Positions 17,521-26,837 of a stretch of 64,000 bases of DNA are shown piece after piece. The position numbers and the translations under genes are program-made. This DNA is from Psychrobacillus sp042945595 (lineage in GTDB: Bacteria > Bacillota > Bacilli > Bacillales_A > Planococcaceae). The DNA is taken from NCBI RefSeq assembly GCF_042945595.1, contig NZ_CP168493.1:2728001-2792000 (forward strand). Reading direction: 5' to 3'. A model generated the notes under the pieces. That model was not told where the DNA came from, made no database searches, and saw nothing but the letters and a program-made list of their open reading frames with translations. Numbering within the stretch: the stretch's first letter is position 1; each line of letters begins with the position of its first letter.

Positions 17521-18149
17521 TTCATCACCCCATTTTTTTCTGCAGGTTTAACAGTTTAATTTAGAACGATTCTTCTAGTTCTTTGTAAGTATTCCAGAAT
17601 ATCGACCTCCCCACTTCTGACCCCTCCATTAAATACATTAATACGCTAGTACATGGGAGTATAGACTTAGTATAAAATATGTACAGAATTTTGCAATAAT
17701 TTCGCGTGAGAATATCATGATGAAAATAAAAGGAATTGCCGACTACCTAAGCCAACCTCTACTGTTAAGGTGCTTACTCAAATAGGTAGAGATTCGATAG
17801 GATACTAACAATGTCCGATATAAATAACAATTGAAATAGCAATGTATTGTCAGAATAACCCCTTAATTACACCTGACACAGTTGGGGCTCGATTTCGAAA
17901 GACTGCCGATATCTCTATGAGCTAATCTTTATGGATTGCTTGTTGAACTTGATAATGGGAAAGTTCTTAAAGAAGAGTTATTGGGTAGATATGAGTTCGT
18001 GGATATCGTGGTACGGGACTAGCTCTACTGATTTGTATTTTGAATGCGATTATCCGACGAAGGGCATCAGCATTTTGTTGCCGGTAGAGGACCTCAGGTG
18101 AAGAATGTACTGATTGATAGTTCTGGTGCGTTTGCTGGCATTAATGCAG
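17521..18149. other. Gene-free debris, 629 bp
   Basis: No intact gene is seen. Short open stretches on the plus strand look like decayed coding sequence. One near 17930-18020 reads LYGLLVELDNGKVLKEELL then a stop. Another near 18060-18152 reads EGHQHFVAGRGPQVKNVLI and SSGAFAGINAA, vaguely like the end of a ketoacyl synthase. Neither has a start or ribosome binding site. The stretch separates the tail-like genes from the galE/degT scraps. Confidence 0.5.
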
Positions 18150-18302
18150 CGTGACTGCAAAATTGGGATTAACTTTTGCAATATCCGTTTATATTCGCTC
18201 ACTCATTGCCTTCGTTTCACCATAAGGATTCGTCGTAGGCAATAAATCCATCGTCCCCACAAATGGCACCTGATTGTCTCCATAGACCGTAGCAGATGAC
18301 CT
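18150..18302 (-). pseudogene. Internal fragment of a second galE
   Basis: The minus strand reads SSATVYGDNQVPFVGTMDLL, then PTTNPYGETKAMSER, a stop (TAA), and TDIAKVNPNFAVT. This is about 50 residues from the middle of UDP-glucose 4-epimerase. It is not a copy of the damaged galE at 14277-15258: the residues differ (GDNQVP versus GENEFP), so a second epimerase gene once existed here. Its upstream end joins the degT remnant at about 18300 and its downstream end stops at about 18150. Confidence 0.8.
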
Positions 18303-18945
18303 GTAATACCAAAATTTTTATAAGGATTTAAAATGTCATTCAATTTAGTATCCATAAAAGTTAACGCTCCACCTTCAATTGTATTGAAGACTTTTTTTTC
18401 ATGGAAGCTGAACATAGAAGCATCACCATAGTTCGCAACACCTTCATCGTCAACAGTAACTCCAAAAGCATGTGCTGCATCATAAATGACTTTGAGATTG
18501 TATTTTTTAGCAATCCGCTCTATTTTTTTCAAATTGCATACATTTCCATAAACATGCACTGGAAGTATATCTGAAGTTTTATCAGTAATTAAGCTCTCTA
18601 GTTTGTTTATATCAATTGTATAATCATCAACGTTAATTTCACAAAAAACAGGTGTTAAACCATTTCTCACAATTGCATAAGTTGTTGATGAGAAAGTAAA
18701 TGGTGTCGTAATCACTTCGCCGGTTAAATTCAAAGCTACATTGTAGTCTCTAATGCAAGATGACCATTAGAAAATAGCGTGACATTAGGAACATGTAGAT
18801 AATGTTGTAACTCTGCTTCTAAATTATTATGTTTTACACCGTTATTAGTCAACCAATGGCTATCCCATATATCTTTAATTTCTTCTATATATTCGACTGT
18901 TGGAGGCATAGAGGAACGAGTAACTTGGATTAGATTGTTTTTTAT
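18300..18945 (-). pseudogene. DegT/DnrJ sugar aminotransferase remnant
   Basis: From 18936 the minus strand reads SSMPPTVEYIEEIKDIWDSH then WLTNNGVKHNNLEAEL and NVTLFSNGHLALETTM, then a stop. At about 18740 one T is missing, and the other frame continues ALNLTGEVITTPFTFSS to GGALTFMDTKLNDILNPYKNFGITG, where it is cut at about 18300 by a galE fragment. The PLP lysine region reads MFSFHEKKVFNTIEGG. Only about half of the enzyme remains. It is similar to the intact DegT gene at 36107-37222. In-frame position 18943-18945 is ATA where a start ATG is expected. It lies directly after the formyltransferase and was probably its partner. Confidence 0.85.
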
Positions 18946-19679
18946 TCTTCATCATTACACTCCACATCTAAATTTATATCTATAAATACTTTTCTTCCCT
19001 CTTGATCATTAAAATATGCATTCTTATATCCCGAAAAGCTCATTGCTCTGAAATAATCAATCGCCTCCCTATATGTTATAGATTTATCTAGATCAATCTT
19101 ACAAAGAGCTTCAAAATCTTTTTTTAGATTGATATTTCCTTCAACTTTCGGGTAATTACTTTCGTAGCTATAATCTATTATGTCATGTAGATGTCGTTTT
19201 AATAGTTTTACCTCAAGATTTTGAACTTTGTTATAAATATCAAATGAGGTTTCCCAAGAAAAAATCTCTATTTTTTCTTGCACAATAATCTTACCACTAT
19301 CTAGATTTTCATCCATTTCATGTATAGTTACTCCAATAGGTAGTTTATTAATTATACTAAATACTTGCGGAAACCACCCTCTATTATATGGATTATAGCC
19401 CGGATGAATATTAACACAACGTACACTGTTAACTAATTTTGAAGGGAATAGCTGTTTGCAATGTAATGATAACACTAACTGATATTTTGCTATAATTTCA
19501 TCGACTTTTTCCTTCACATTTATAGGCTTAAAATCATTTGTTAAATATCTCGAATTAAACATTATATTTCTATCTGAATAATAAAAATTAAAATTCATTT
19601 CTTTATATTCATCGCAATCAATAATTTCTTTCATATTTTCATATAAATACTCATTATCTGTGAGAATCATTATATTCAA
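18942..19679 (-). CDS. Sugar N-formyltransferase (dTDP-4-amino-4,6-dideoxyglucose type)
   Basis: 245 residues, a formyltransferase core without the C-terminal domain of Fmt. The active-site segment reads CVNIHPGYNPYNRGWFPQVF near residues 88-107, with the catalytic Asn and His, followed by GVTIHEMDENLDSGKI, which supplies the conserved Asp. This pattern is characteristic of VioF/WbtJ-like enzymes that use N10-formyltetrahydrofolate to formylate dTDP-4-amino-4,6-dideoxyglucose. The C-terminal 60 residues (KSITYREAIDYFRAMSFSGY) are also typical. Start is TTG at 19679, with GGGGAAAGG upstream; an ATG at 19670 is the alternative. It overlaps wzx by 26 bp and is the last intact gene of the cluster. 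Confidence 0.8.
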   Translation of the reverse strand: MNIMILTDNEYLYENMKEIIDCDEYKEMNFNFYYSDRNIMFNSRYLTNDFKPINVKEKVDEIIAKYQLVLSLHCKQLFPSKLVNSVRCVNIHPGYNPYNRGWFPQVFSIINKLPIGVTIHEMDENLDSGKIIVQEKIEIFSWETSFDIYNKVQNLEVKLLKRHLHDIIDYSYESNYPKVEGNINLKKDFEALCKIDLDKSITYREAIDYFRAMSFSGYKNAYFNDQEGRKVFIDINLDVECNDEE

Positions 19680-21138
19680 GTTGCCTTTCCCCTCTCCCCT
19701 TTAAAATAGCTTTCCCTGTTGTTACTAAATAAGTATAAGATTCTAATCTAAATACTTTTGCTAATCCTACATATACAACTATTCCTACCAATACTTGTAC
19801 TATTAAAGTTAGTATGATTGTCATCCCAATCCACTGAAGACTATATACTACAGCACCCATAACCCACGATACTAGTAAAGATGGTATTATATCTTTCCAC
19901 TGCTCTTGAAAACTATAATCAATTAGTTTTAAGTTAGGATATGCATTAATAAATGTAGATAAAATACTACTAATAAATACTCCTAGAGCCAGTCCATAAA
20001 CTCCAAACCGTATACTTATTCCTAAAATTACTAGTCCAAGTATTTTCTTGAAAATCTCAAGCTTCAAAAAAACATCACTACGCCCTAAAGCTTTAAAAGC
20101 TTGCAAATTGGCCGTATGTATTGGCCAGAATGCATAAGAAGCACAAAATATTTGTACGAATGGAACAGCAGGCAGCCATTTTGCTGTTAATACAATCTTA
20201 ATAAATGGCTCTGCAATTGTAGCCATTCCAACCATCATAGGAAATACGATAAATGAGCTCGTAACAATCGATCTTCGGACAATCTCTTTTACTCTTTGTT
20301 TATTATTTTGATAAGATGATAAAGTCGGAAGCATTACTGATTGGATTGAACCATCTATATTACTTACAATGAGACTTGGAAATTGTTCCCCTCTATTATA
20401 AAACCCTAGAGTTGCTGGACTGAAGAGTTTCCCAATAATAAGACTTATAATATTATTATAAAGTGTATCTAACAAGCTTGAAGCCAATAATTTCCAACCA
20501 AACGAGAATAAGCTTCTAATCCTTTCTATTGAAAAAATTAATTTTGGTCTCCATTTTACTGTAAACCATAAAATAACTGAAACAAGTAACTGATTTGTTA
20601 ATTGTTGTCCCACTAAAGCCCAAACACCAAAACTTGCATATGCCATTACTATGCCTAATATGCCAGAAATGATAATCGCGCCAAAACTACTTACAAATAA
20701 CTTTTTAAATTGCATATTTCGAGCAATAACGGCTATCTGGATGGAGTTAAAAGCACCAAAAAACAATGTTAACGATAAGCATCTAATCACTGGTGTTAAA
20801 TAGGGTTCTTCAAAATAAGTAGCAATAAATGGTGCACTAAAAAAAAGTATAATATATAGTAGACTGGCTACAATTAAGCTCAAATAAAAAACAGAAGAAA
20901 AATCAACCTCATCAGCATCTTTTTTTTGAATAAGTGCAGTATTAAAACCGCTTTGAACAAAAACTCCCGCAATAGCAATAAAAATTGATACAAGTACGAT
21001 TAAACCAAATTCTTTGGGCAATAGAAGACGAGCTAACACAATCGTCACAATGAATTGTATACCTTGCGTACCTCCGCGCTCCATGAGTTTCCAGAAAAGA
21101 GAAGAAAGGACTTTAGATTTTGTTACTTCATAACTCAC
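19654..21138 (-). CDS. Wzx-type oligosaccharide flippase
   Basis: 494 residues, polytopic with about 12-14 hydrophobic segments across its whole length. The N-terminus SSLFWKLMERGGTQGIQFIVTIVLARLL followed by PKEFGLIVLVSIF is typical of the WzxC/TuaB branch of the MOP exporter superfamily. Such proteins flip undecaprenyl-linked repeat units across the membrane for Wzy-dependent polymerisation, consistent with the EpsG-like polymerase and phosphoglycosyl transferase in the same cluster. GTG start; the stop of the preceding glycosyltransferase overlaps by 4 bp (GTGA). Confidence 0.88.
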   Translation of the reverse strand: MSYEVTKSKVLSSLFWKLMERGGTQGIQFIVTIVLARLLLPKEFGLIVLVSIFIAIAGVFVQSGFNTALIQKKDADEVDFSSVFYLSLIVASLLYIILFFSAPFIATYFEEPYLTPVIRCLSLTLFFGAFNSIQIAVIARNMQFKKLFVSSFGAIIISGILGIVMAYASFGVWALVGQQLTNQLLVSVILWFTVKWRPKLIFSIERIRSLFSFGWKLLASSLLDTLYNNIISLIIGKLFSPATLGFYNRGEQFPSLIVSNIDGSIQSVMLPTLSSYQNNKQRVKEIVRRSIVTSSFIVFPMMVGMATIAEPFIKIVLTAKWLPAVPFVQIFCASYAFWPIHTANLQAFKALGRSDVFLKLEIFKKILGLVILGISIRFGVYGLALGVFISSILSTFINAYPNLKLIDYSFQEQWKDIIPSLLVSWVMGAVVYSLQWIGMTIILTLIVQVLVGIVVYVGLAKVFRLESYTYLVTTGKAILKGRGERQLEYNDSHR

Positions 21139-22097
21139 CTAATTAACTTCCTTTTCGCCGATATCATAAATCTCAAAATACCTGGGTAATACTGTTCCAA
21201 GAATATTATAATCCTACTTTTATACCCTAATTCTAAATATATATCTTTAAACTCCCCTATTTTCACTTCTTTGTATTTTCTTTGCTCTAATAATAACGAA
21301 AATTGATTTCGTTTTTTTGTTCTAGTTAAAACATTCTCATATTGGAAGTTTGTATATCGATTTATTTCATCTAGCATATCTGCAATTTCATTAAAATGCT
21401 TAATCTTTTTTTCAAAACTGGATAAGTTTCTAGCGGTCCATGAACCACTATCTCCAACTCGGTACGACGACATAAATTCATCAATGTAATACACAGTACC
21501 TCTCAGTGATAAATTTATAGCTAAAGGATAATCTTCAACTGGGGCGTTTTCTATAAAATTAGGTCTATTCTGAACAAATTCCGTAAGACAGAGCATCGAA
21601 TTAGTAAGAAAAAGACCCCCTCCCCCTTCAATAGTTTCAGCCACAGTAAAAATCTTATTCTTACTATTAGGACGGTTCTGCGATAATAACTTTCTTTCTG
21701 ATGCCGATACAAGATTACCCGCATGAACACATAAACTACATTCAGGGTGTTTCTCCATGTAGTCAACTTGTTTTTGTAATTTATTAGGATCGGTCCAAAA
21801 ATCATCTCCTTCACAGATAGCCAAGTACTTTCCCTTTGCTCTTTCATAATTAAATCGACTTACTAGAACACCCTTTGAGTATTGATTTTCTGTTTGGTAT
21901 ATTGTTTTTATCAAATCAGGATATTTCTTCTCATATTCTCTAATTTTGTATGCTGTTCTGTCTGTTGAGGCATCATCATGAATTAATATTTCAAACTTGA
22001 AATTTGTTTCTTGCATTAAAAAACTATCAATTGCATCCGCTATAAACTTTTCATGATTGTAAGTTATACAGCTAATACTGACTAAAATATTATCCAA
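21135..22097 (-). CDS. Glycosyltransferase family 2
   Basis: 320 residues, GT-A fold. The N-terminus reads VSISCITYNHEKFIADAIDS, the nucleotide-binding IHDDASTDRT lies near residues 39-48, and the metal-binding motif ICEGDDFWTDP is near 93-103. The EGDDFW variant is common in family 2 enzymes of capsule loci (WfgS-like). The C-terminal third is hydrophilic with no membrane anchor. TTG start, 10 nt after AGGGAGA. It overlaps wzx by 4 bp. Donor and acceptor sugars cannot be told. Confidence 0.85.
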   Translation of the reverse strand: MDNILVSISCITYNHEKFIADAIDSFLMQETNFKFEILIHDDASTDRTAYKIREYEKKYPDLIKTIYQTENQYSKGVLVSRFNYERAKGKYLAICEGDDFWTDPNKLQKQVDYMEKHPECSLCVHAGNLVSASERKLLSQNRPNSKNKIFTVAETIEGGGGLFLTNSMLCLTEFVQNRPNFIENAPVEDYPLAINLSLRGTVYYIDEFMSSYRVGDSGSWTARNLSSFEKKIKHFNEIADMLDEINRYTNFQYENVLTRTKKRNQFSLLLEQRKYKEVKIGEFKDIYLELGYKSRIIIFLEQYYPGILRFMISAKRKLIR

Positions 22098-22206
22098 TTG
22101 GTTTGATTCTCCCTAATTATTTTAGTAGATTGTATTAACTCTTTCTAAAAGTAGTTTATATTTAATAGTCATCAACATGCTTTTTTAAAATAATAGGTAT
22201 ACCCTC

Positions 22207-23223
22207 TTATTTGTTAATTGGCCTTTTCACTAAATGCAAAAGAAATCCACTTAAATTCCCTCTTAATTTTCCATAACCTTCAAAAATTAAGTCCATCATT
22301 TTTGGTTGTACATAATACAACTCGTAGAACATTCTAAATTTAATATTCTTTTTGTTTTTCCTTAGTTTCTCCCTCAAGCCTTTGAAGTTTCTGTCAAAAC
22401 TATCATTAATTAATTCGTTTTCAAATATATTCTTTCGTTTATTAACATCCATATAAATAAAAAATAATTGCCTATATGTTTTATGGCTTAAGCCCTTAAG
22501 ACCAACCTTTTCAAAGAATTCAGCTCTCTCCTTATAGGCATCTATTGCATGTAGTCGATTCTTAATATTAAATCCAACTCCCATAATGCTATCTTTTCTT
22601 TGCCAATAGTATAGTAACTGATCTGTAGTTAGTACAATTTTCTCAGCCTTATAAATCAATTTGTAAGTCGTAAATTCATCTTCATGTATCCTTCCAACTG
22701 GAAAACGTATTTCCTCAAATAACTTTCTTTTATATAATTTTCCGCATGCTATAACCATCTGCACATAGAATTTATCTAAAAATTGCCCTAGTGCTTCAAC
22801 ATTGGAATACTCATAAATTATTTCCTTCGAATTTTCACCTTGAATATCTTCTGTTGAAGTTCTGATGAAATCACATACTGAAATATCTGAATCCGTTTTT
22901 CTTAGCAGTTGGTATAGCTTCTCAATGTATTCCACATGTATCCAATCATCGCTATCGATAAACGAAATATACTCACCTTTAGCAATTTCAATCCCTGCAT
23001 TCCGAGCATCTGATAGACCACCATTTTTTTTATGAATTACTTTTATTCTTTCATCTAATTTTGCATATTCATCGCAGATTTCTCCACATTTATCAGGTGA
23101 ACCATCATCTATTAAGAGAATCTCTAGATTCTTATAGGTTTGATTCAAAATAGAATCAACACAACGATGTAGATAGGCTTCAACTTTATATATAGGTACT
23201 ATAACTGTAATGATTTCACTCAT
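22207..23223 (-). CDS. Glycosyltransferase family 2
   Basis: 338 residues. Canonical GT2 features are ITVIVPIYKVEAYLHRCVDSIL at the N-terminus, LLIDDGSPDKCGEIC, NGGLSDARNAGI, and the DxD-type motif FIDSDDW near residue 90. The start at 23223 follows GGAGG by 5 nt; a longer reading from 23292 has no ribosome binding site. Similar in layout to the next upstream GT2 (23501-24538). A 109-bp gap separates it from the downstream transferase. Confidence 0.88.
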   Translation of the reverse strand: MSEIITVIVPIYKVEAYLHRCVDSILNQTYKNLEILLIDDGSPDKCGEICDEYAKLDERIKVIHKKNGGLSDARNAGIEIAKGEYISFIDSDDWIHVEYIEKLYQLLRKTDSDISVCDFIRTSTEDIQGENSKEIIYEYSNVEALGQFLDKFYVQMVIACGKLYKRKLFEEIRFPVGRIHEDEFTTYKLIYKAEKIVLTTDQLLYYWQRKDSIMGVGFNIKNRLHAIDAYKERAEFFEKVGLKGLSHKTYRQLFFIYMDVNKRKNIFENELINDSFDRNFKGLREKLRKNKKNIKFRMFYELYYVQPKMMDLIFEGYGKLRGNLSGFLLHLVKRPINK

Positions 23224-23500
23224 AATTTCCTCCATTGAATAAGTATCAGAATGATAGACTGATTTCACATCAATAAGAATTCTATAAAACAATCACTAAC
23301 ACAGTGGAGCACTTTTAAAAGGCGATCTCTAAAGATTATATTTATACTGCAGTCCATTAGATAACTTTTTACATATAATCTGAAATTGTATTTATTATCA
23401 GAACAGTGTCTGACACATGGTCACGATTTACAACGAATAAATAATAAATACCTCGATTAAACTATTCAATATTTTTATAAATCTCTATCGTTTTATTAAT

Positions 23501-24538
23501 CTATTTACTTACTACTCTGATTAACAAACTATAGTAGAAATACAAATATATTGCTATTTCATTTTTTAAAGCTGCTAATACTATTTTTTTTCTTAAAGTA
23601 TAACCATTTGTATCTATTTCTTTTAAGATACTCTTTAGCTTATTATCTTTACAAAGCCTTTTAATATATATTATTTTTTCTTTAATATTCTTATAGTTTT
23701 CTCTATGAACTTCATTTGCTATTGCGTTTGTGTACATATTAACGTATCTTATTTTTAATCTTTGTTCTACAAATGGATATACTCTTTCTTTTTTAAATAT
23801 TTCATCTAAAGCTTGATATACCTTCTTTTCTATATTTATCACATTATAGTTATATGATGTAACAGCAGAATTTATATTAATTATATAGTGGTAGTATACA
23901 CCCCTGTTAAAACTAACTCTCTTACTTTTTAAAAGTACTTGAACACAAAATATAAGATCTTCCATTAAAGAAATTCCTGCTTTAAACCTAAAATGATATT
24001 GATCAATAAAATCTCTTTTTATGAGTAATCTACAAGCACTTCCCATGATTGTTTTACTTCCGCTATTTAAATTAGAACTTCCTATCATATTGGTTATAAT
24101 TTGATCGACAATATCTTGTCCTTCTAATATCTTTTGTTTTAAATCTAATAAGTTTGAAAGTGATTTGCCGTTATTTTCTACAATATAGTTACACATACAT
24201 ACATCAGCATCATCTTCTATAATTTGTTGATATAGATTTTCATACATGTTGTGATCTATCCAATCATCAGGATCAACAAAACCTATATACTCACCTTTTG
24301 CAACTTCAAGTCCAGCATTTCTAGCTGAAGAGACTCCTCCATTAGGCTTATCAATTAATTCTATACGATTATCTTTTTCTTGATATTCCTTACAAATTGA
24401 TAAACTATTATCAGTCGACCCATCATTCACCAAAATAATCTGTATATCTTTTAATGTTTGTGTTTGAATGCTCTCAATACTGCGTCTCAAGTATTTTTCA
24501 ACATTATATATAGGAACTATTACACTTACTTTTGTCAT
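23501..24538 (-). CDS. Glycosyltransferase family 2
   Basis: 345 residues. VSVIVPIYNVEKYLRRSIES, ILVNDGSTDNSLSIC, NGGVSSARNAGLEVAKGEYI and GFVDPDDWID give the complete GT-A signature, the last being the metal-binding DxD equivalent. The C-terminal end (IAIYLYFYYSLLIRVVSK) is hydrophobic and may touch the membrane. AAGGAG precedes the ATG. The 277-bp gap downstream holds no gene, only AT-rich sequence and a short GTGTCTGACAC palindrome. Confidence 0.88.
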   Translation of the reverse strand: MTKVSVIVPIYNVEKYLRRSIESIQTQTLKDIQIILVNDGSTDNSLSICKEYQEKDNRIELIDKPNGGVSSARNAGLEVAKGEYIGFVDPDDWIDHNMYENLYQQIIEDDADVCMCNYIVENNGKSLSNLLDLKQKILEGQDIVDQIITNMIGSSNLNSGSKTIMGSACRLLIKRDFIDQYHFRFKAGISLMEDLIFCVQVLLKSKRVSFNRGVYYHYIININSAVTSYNYNVINIEKKVYQALDEIFKKERVYPFVEQRLKIRYVNMYTNAIANEVHRENYKNIKEKIIYIKRLCKDNKLKSILKEIDTNGYTLRKKIVLAALKNEIAIYLYFYYSLLIRVVSK

Positions 24539-24627
24539 TTTATACTCCTTATTGAAGCACCTAATTTTTAGATCTTTGTAAAACCTGTAGAATATTTAGT
24601 TAAACAAATATATTTATAATAATGTCT

Positions 24628-25746
24628 TTATTTGTAATAAGTAATAGCATAGAATAATTCAAGTCCCTGGTACATTATCATTCCTGTAAAAAAAACAATA
24701 CAAATCAATATAAATAAAGTCCTTATTTTTATTGTTAGAATTCGTAAAATTATAGGAATTACTGGTAATATTAAAAACGCTAAACCATATAACATACGAT
24801 TAAAAATTAACACATTATACAGTGAACCTAATGCTACAAATAAATATATTACAACAAAAGTAATGTAACGCAATTGATCTGTGTTAAAATCGGAACTTTT
24901 TTTCTTTAATATGTAAAGACAAGTCATTAATATTATTAAAACAAAGATGCAATTAACAAAAACAAGGCGATAATCTGGTGTATAATTGATTTCTCCATAC
25001 AGTTCTAATAACGCACCAGCAGTACCTAATGCTTCTATAGACGTCGATCTTAATAAATTTGATATATAATCTGAAAATAAACCCCAAAGTACTAACAACG
25101 GCGCAAATTTGTACATCTTTACATTCAAAACAAAAATTCGAACAACAGGGACTATAATTGTAGATGGGTGAATAAAAATTGGAAGTATATATAGTAAATA
25201 CTTTATTATACCTTTCTTATGTTTAAACAGATCAATGTATACCGCTAGCGAGGCTATACTAAAAGCGAATACATTTCTAATACCAGATATTGATAATACA
25301 ATGTTTACCAATGCAAAGAAAAGAAAGAAATTGATTGAAAAAACAATACTATTTTTTTTAGAATATTTATCTTTTAAATCACAGATTATATACGTATATA
25401 TCATATACTCAATAAATATTGTTATAAAAACCAATAAATTATTACTGCTAAATAAGGATATAAAATAAAATAAAAAATTTATTACAAAATATTCATTATA
25501 TCTTGCTTGGGTTAAAGTATATTCTAAACCTCCTATTCTCATATTATCTATTTCATTATAATGATGAGAAAGATCCCAAATTGGAGGGGGCAATATTTGT
25601 GATGCTAGATATGCATAAGCAAATCCAAAAGAGATTAGAATAAACATATACGGGTATTTATTTATTTTAATATTTTTTAAGAAGCCGATTTGGTGAATTA
25701 ATACAACAATAAGAATATATAATACGAATATAATATTAAATAACAT
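24628..25746 (-). CDS. EpsG-family polysaccharide polymerase (Wzy-like)
   Basis: 372 residues with about ten membrane segments. The central motif SGIRNVFAFSIASLAVYIDL followed by KYLLYILPIFIHPSTII is the EpsG family hallmark (R-x-x-hydrophobic run and the I-H-P-S loop). EpsG/Wzy proteins polymerise flipped repeat units on the outer face of the membrane. It overlaps the upstream glycosyltransferase by 11 bp, so the two are probably translationally coupled. It is the only polymerase candidate in the cluster. Confidence 0.82.
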   Translation of the reverse strand: MLFNIIFVLYILIVVLIHQIGFLKNIKINKYPYMFILISFGFAYAYLASQILPPPIWDLSHHYNEIDNMRIGGLEYTLTQARYNEYFVINFLFYFISLFSSNNLLVFITIFIEYMIYTYIICDLKDKYSKKNSIVFSINFFLFFALVNIVLSISGIRNVFAFSIASLAVYIDLFKHKKGIIKYLLYILPIFIHPSTIIVPVVRIFVLNVKMYKFAPLLVLWGLFSDYISNLLRSTSIEALGTAGALLELYGEINYTPDYRLVFVNCIFVLIILMTCLYILKKKSSDFNTDQLRYITFVVIYLFVALGSLYNVLIFNRMLYGLAFLILPVIPIILRILTIKIRTLFILICIVFFTGMIMYQGLELFYAITYYK

Positions 25747-26836
25747 TATTTTGATCGCTACTTAAATACAATTTTTCATACTGTTTAACACATTTTTTAA
25801 TATCGTACTGCTTAGACATTTCATATGAAACTTCTCCATAATGCTTTATTAACATGACACTTTCAATCAACCTTGACATTGATTTTGCAAGTTGGTTTCT
25901 ATTCCCTACATCTACTAATAAACCATTTTGATTTTGCTTTACTATGTCTATAACCCCACCTGCTTTAGTTGTTAAAATAGGTAAACCGCAAGCCATTGCT
26001 TCAAGGACAGATAAAGGTAACCCCTCATAATTCGATGACATTACATATATATCGGCTTTATTAAGTTCTTCTGATACATTATTGACAATACCTTTTGTAA
26101 TAATTTTCTCTTTCAAATCAAGATCTTTAATTTGTTTTTCAATTTCTACTCGAAGTTCACCATCCCCTAAAATCGTTAGAGTAACATTATTATGTTTTTT
26201 TACAACATCTGAAAATGCATCTATCATAAGCTTATGGTTTTTTACATTTTGCATTCTTCCTGTGGTAATAAAATTTATATTATTTGATCTTTGTAAGTTC
26301 TCAGTTCTTTTAAATATATTTGTATCTATACCGTTATATATACACGGTACTTTATCCTTTGATAATCCATATTCCTCACAAATTGTTGCTTTTACATAAT
26401 CACATATTGCAACAGGAGTAAATGCAAAAAATTTATAAGAAACCTTCATAACTTTTTTTAAAATTCCTTTTGACTCCATACTTGCAATACTATGAACTGT
26501 GTGGAGCCTCCGTTTTATACCACAAAAAATAGTAGCAATGAGAACGTATGGAACCACATTTAAATGTGTGTGTATAATATGTGGTTTGTAATCTCGAACA
26601 ACTTTTACAAAGTCTATAATTACTTTTGGATCAAATCCAATCCTTTTATTTAAAAACTTAATTTTAAGATCATACTTAACAATAAAACTTTCAAATTCAG
26701 TTCCCTTTTTAGGAAACAAAGATAGTAATAATACATCAAATTTTTGTGGATCTAAGTTTAAAGCGATATCTATTGCTAACTTTTCACCGCCACCTATACC
26801 TAGAGTTGGTATTACTATTAATACTTTTTCCTTCAT
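25736..26836 (-). CDS. Glycosyltransferase family 4
   Basis: 366 residues, GT-B fold. The N-terminal domain starts KVLIVIPTLGIGGGEKLAID (glycine-rich acceptor loop). The C-terminal domain has FITTGRMQNVKNHKLMIDAF and the nucleotide-sugar E-x7-E motif EGLPLSVLEAMACGLPI. The start at 26836 follows GAGGG by 8 nt and lies 1 nt after the stop of the upstream gene; the longer reading from 26860 overlaps that gene and lacks a ribosome binding site. Confidence 0.88.
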   Translation of the reverse strand: MKEKVLIVIPTLGIGGGEKLAIDIALNLDPQKFDVLLLSLFPKKGTEFESFIVKYDLKIKFLNKRIGFDPKVIIDFVKVVRDYKPHIIHTHLNVVPYVLIATIFCGIKRRLHTVHSIASMESKGILKKVMKVSYKFFAFTPVAICDYVKATICEEYGLSKDKVPCIYNGIDTNIFKRTENLQRSNNINFITTGRMQNVKNHKLMIDAFSDVVKKHNNVTLTILGDGELRVEIEKQIKDLDLKEKIITKGIVNNVSEELNKADIYVMSSNYEGLPLSVLEAMACGLPILTTKAGGVIDIVKQNQNGLLVDVGNRNQLAKSMSRLIESVMLIKHYGEVSYEMSKQYDIKKCVKQYEKLYLSSDQNNVI

Positions 26837-26837
26837 C

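Noticed and set aside
18203..18299. C-terminal extension of the DegT ORF (HLLRSMETIRCHLWGRWI)
   Set aside because: This is the galE fragment read in the wrong frame; it is not part of an aminotransferase.
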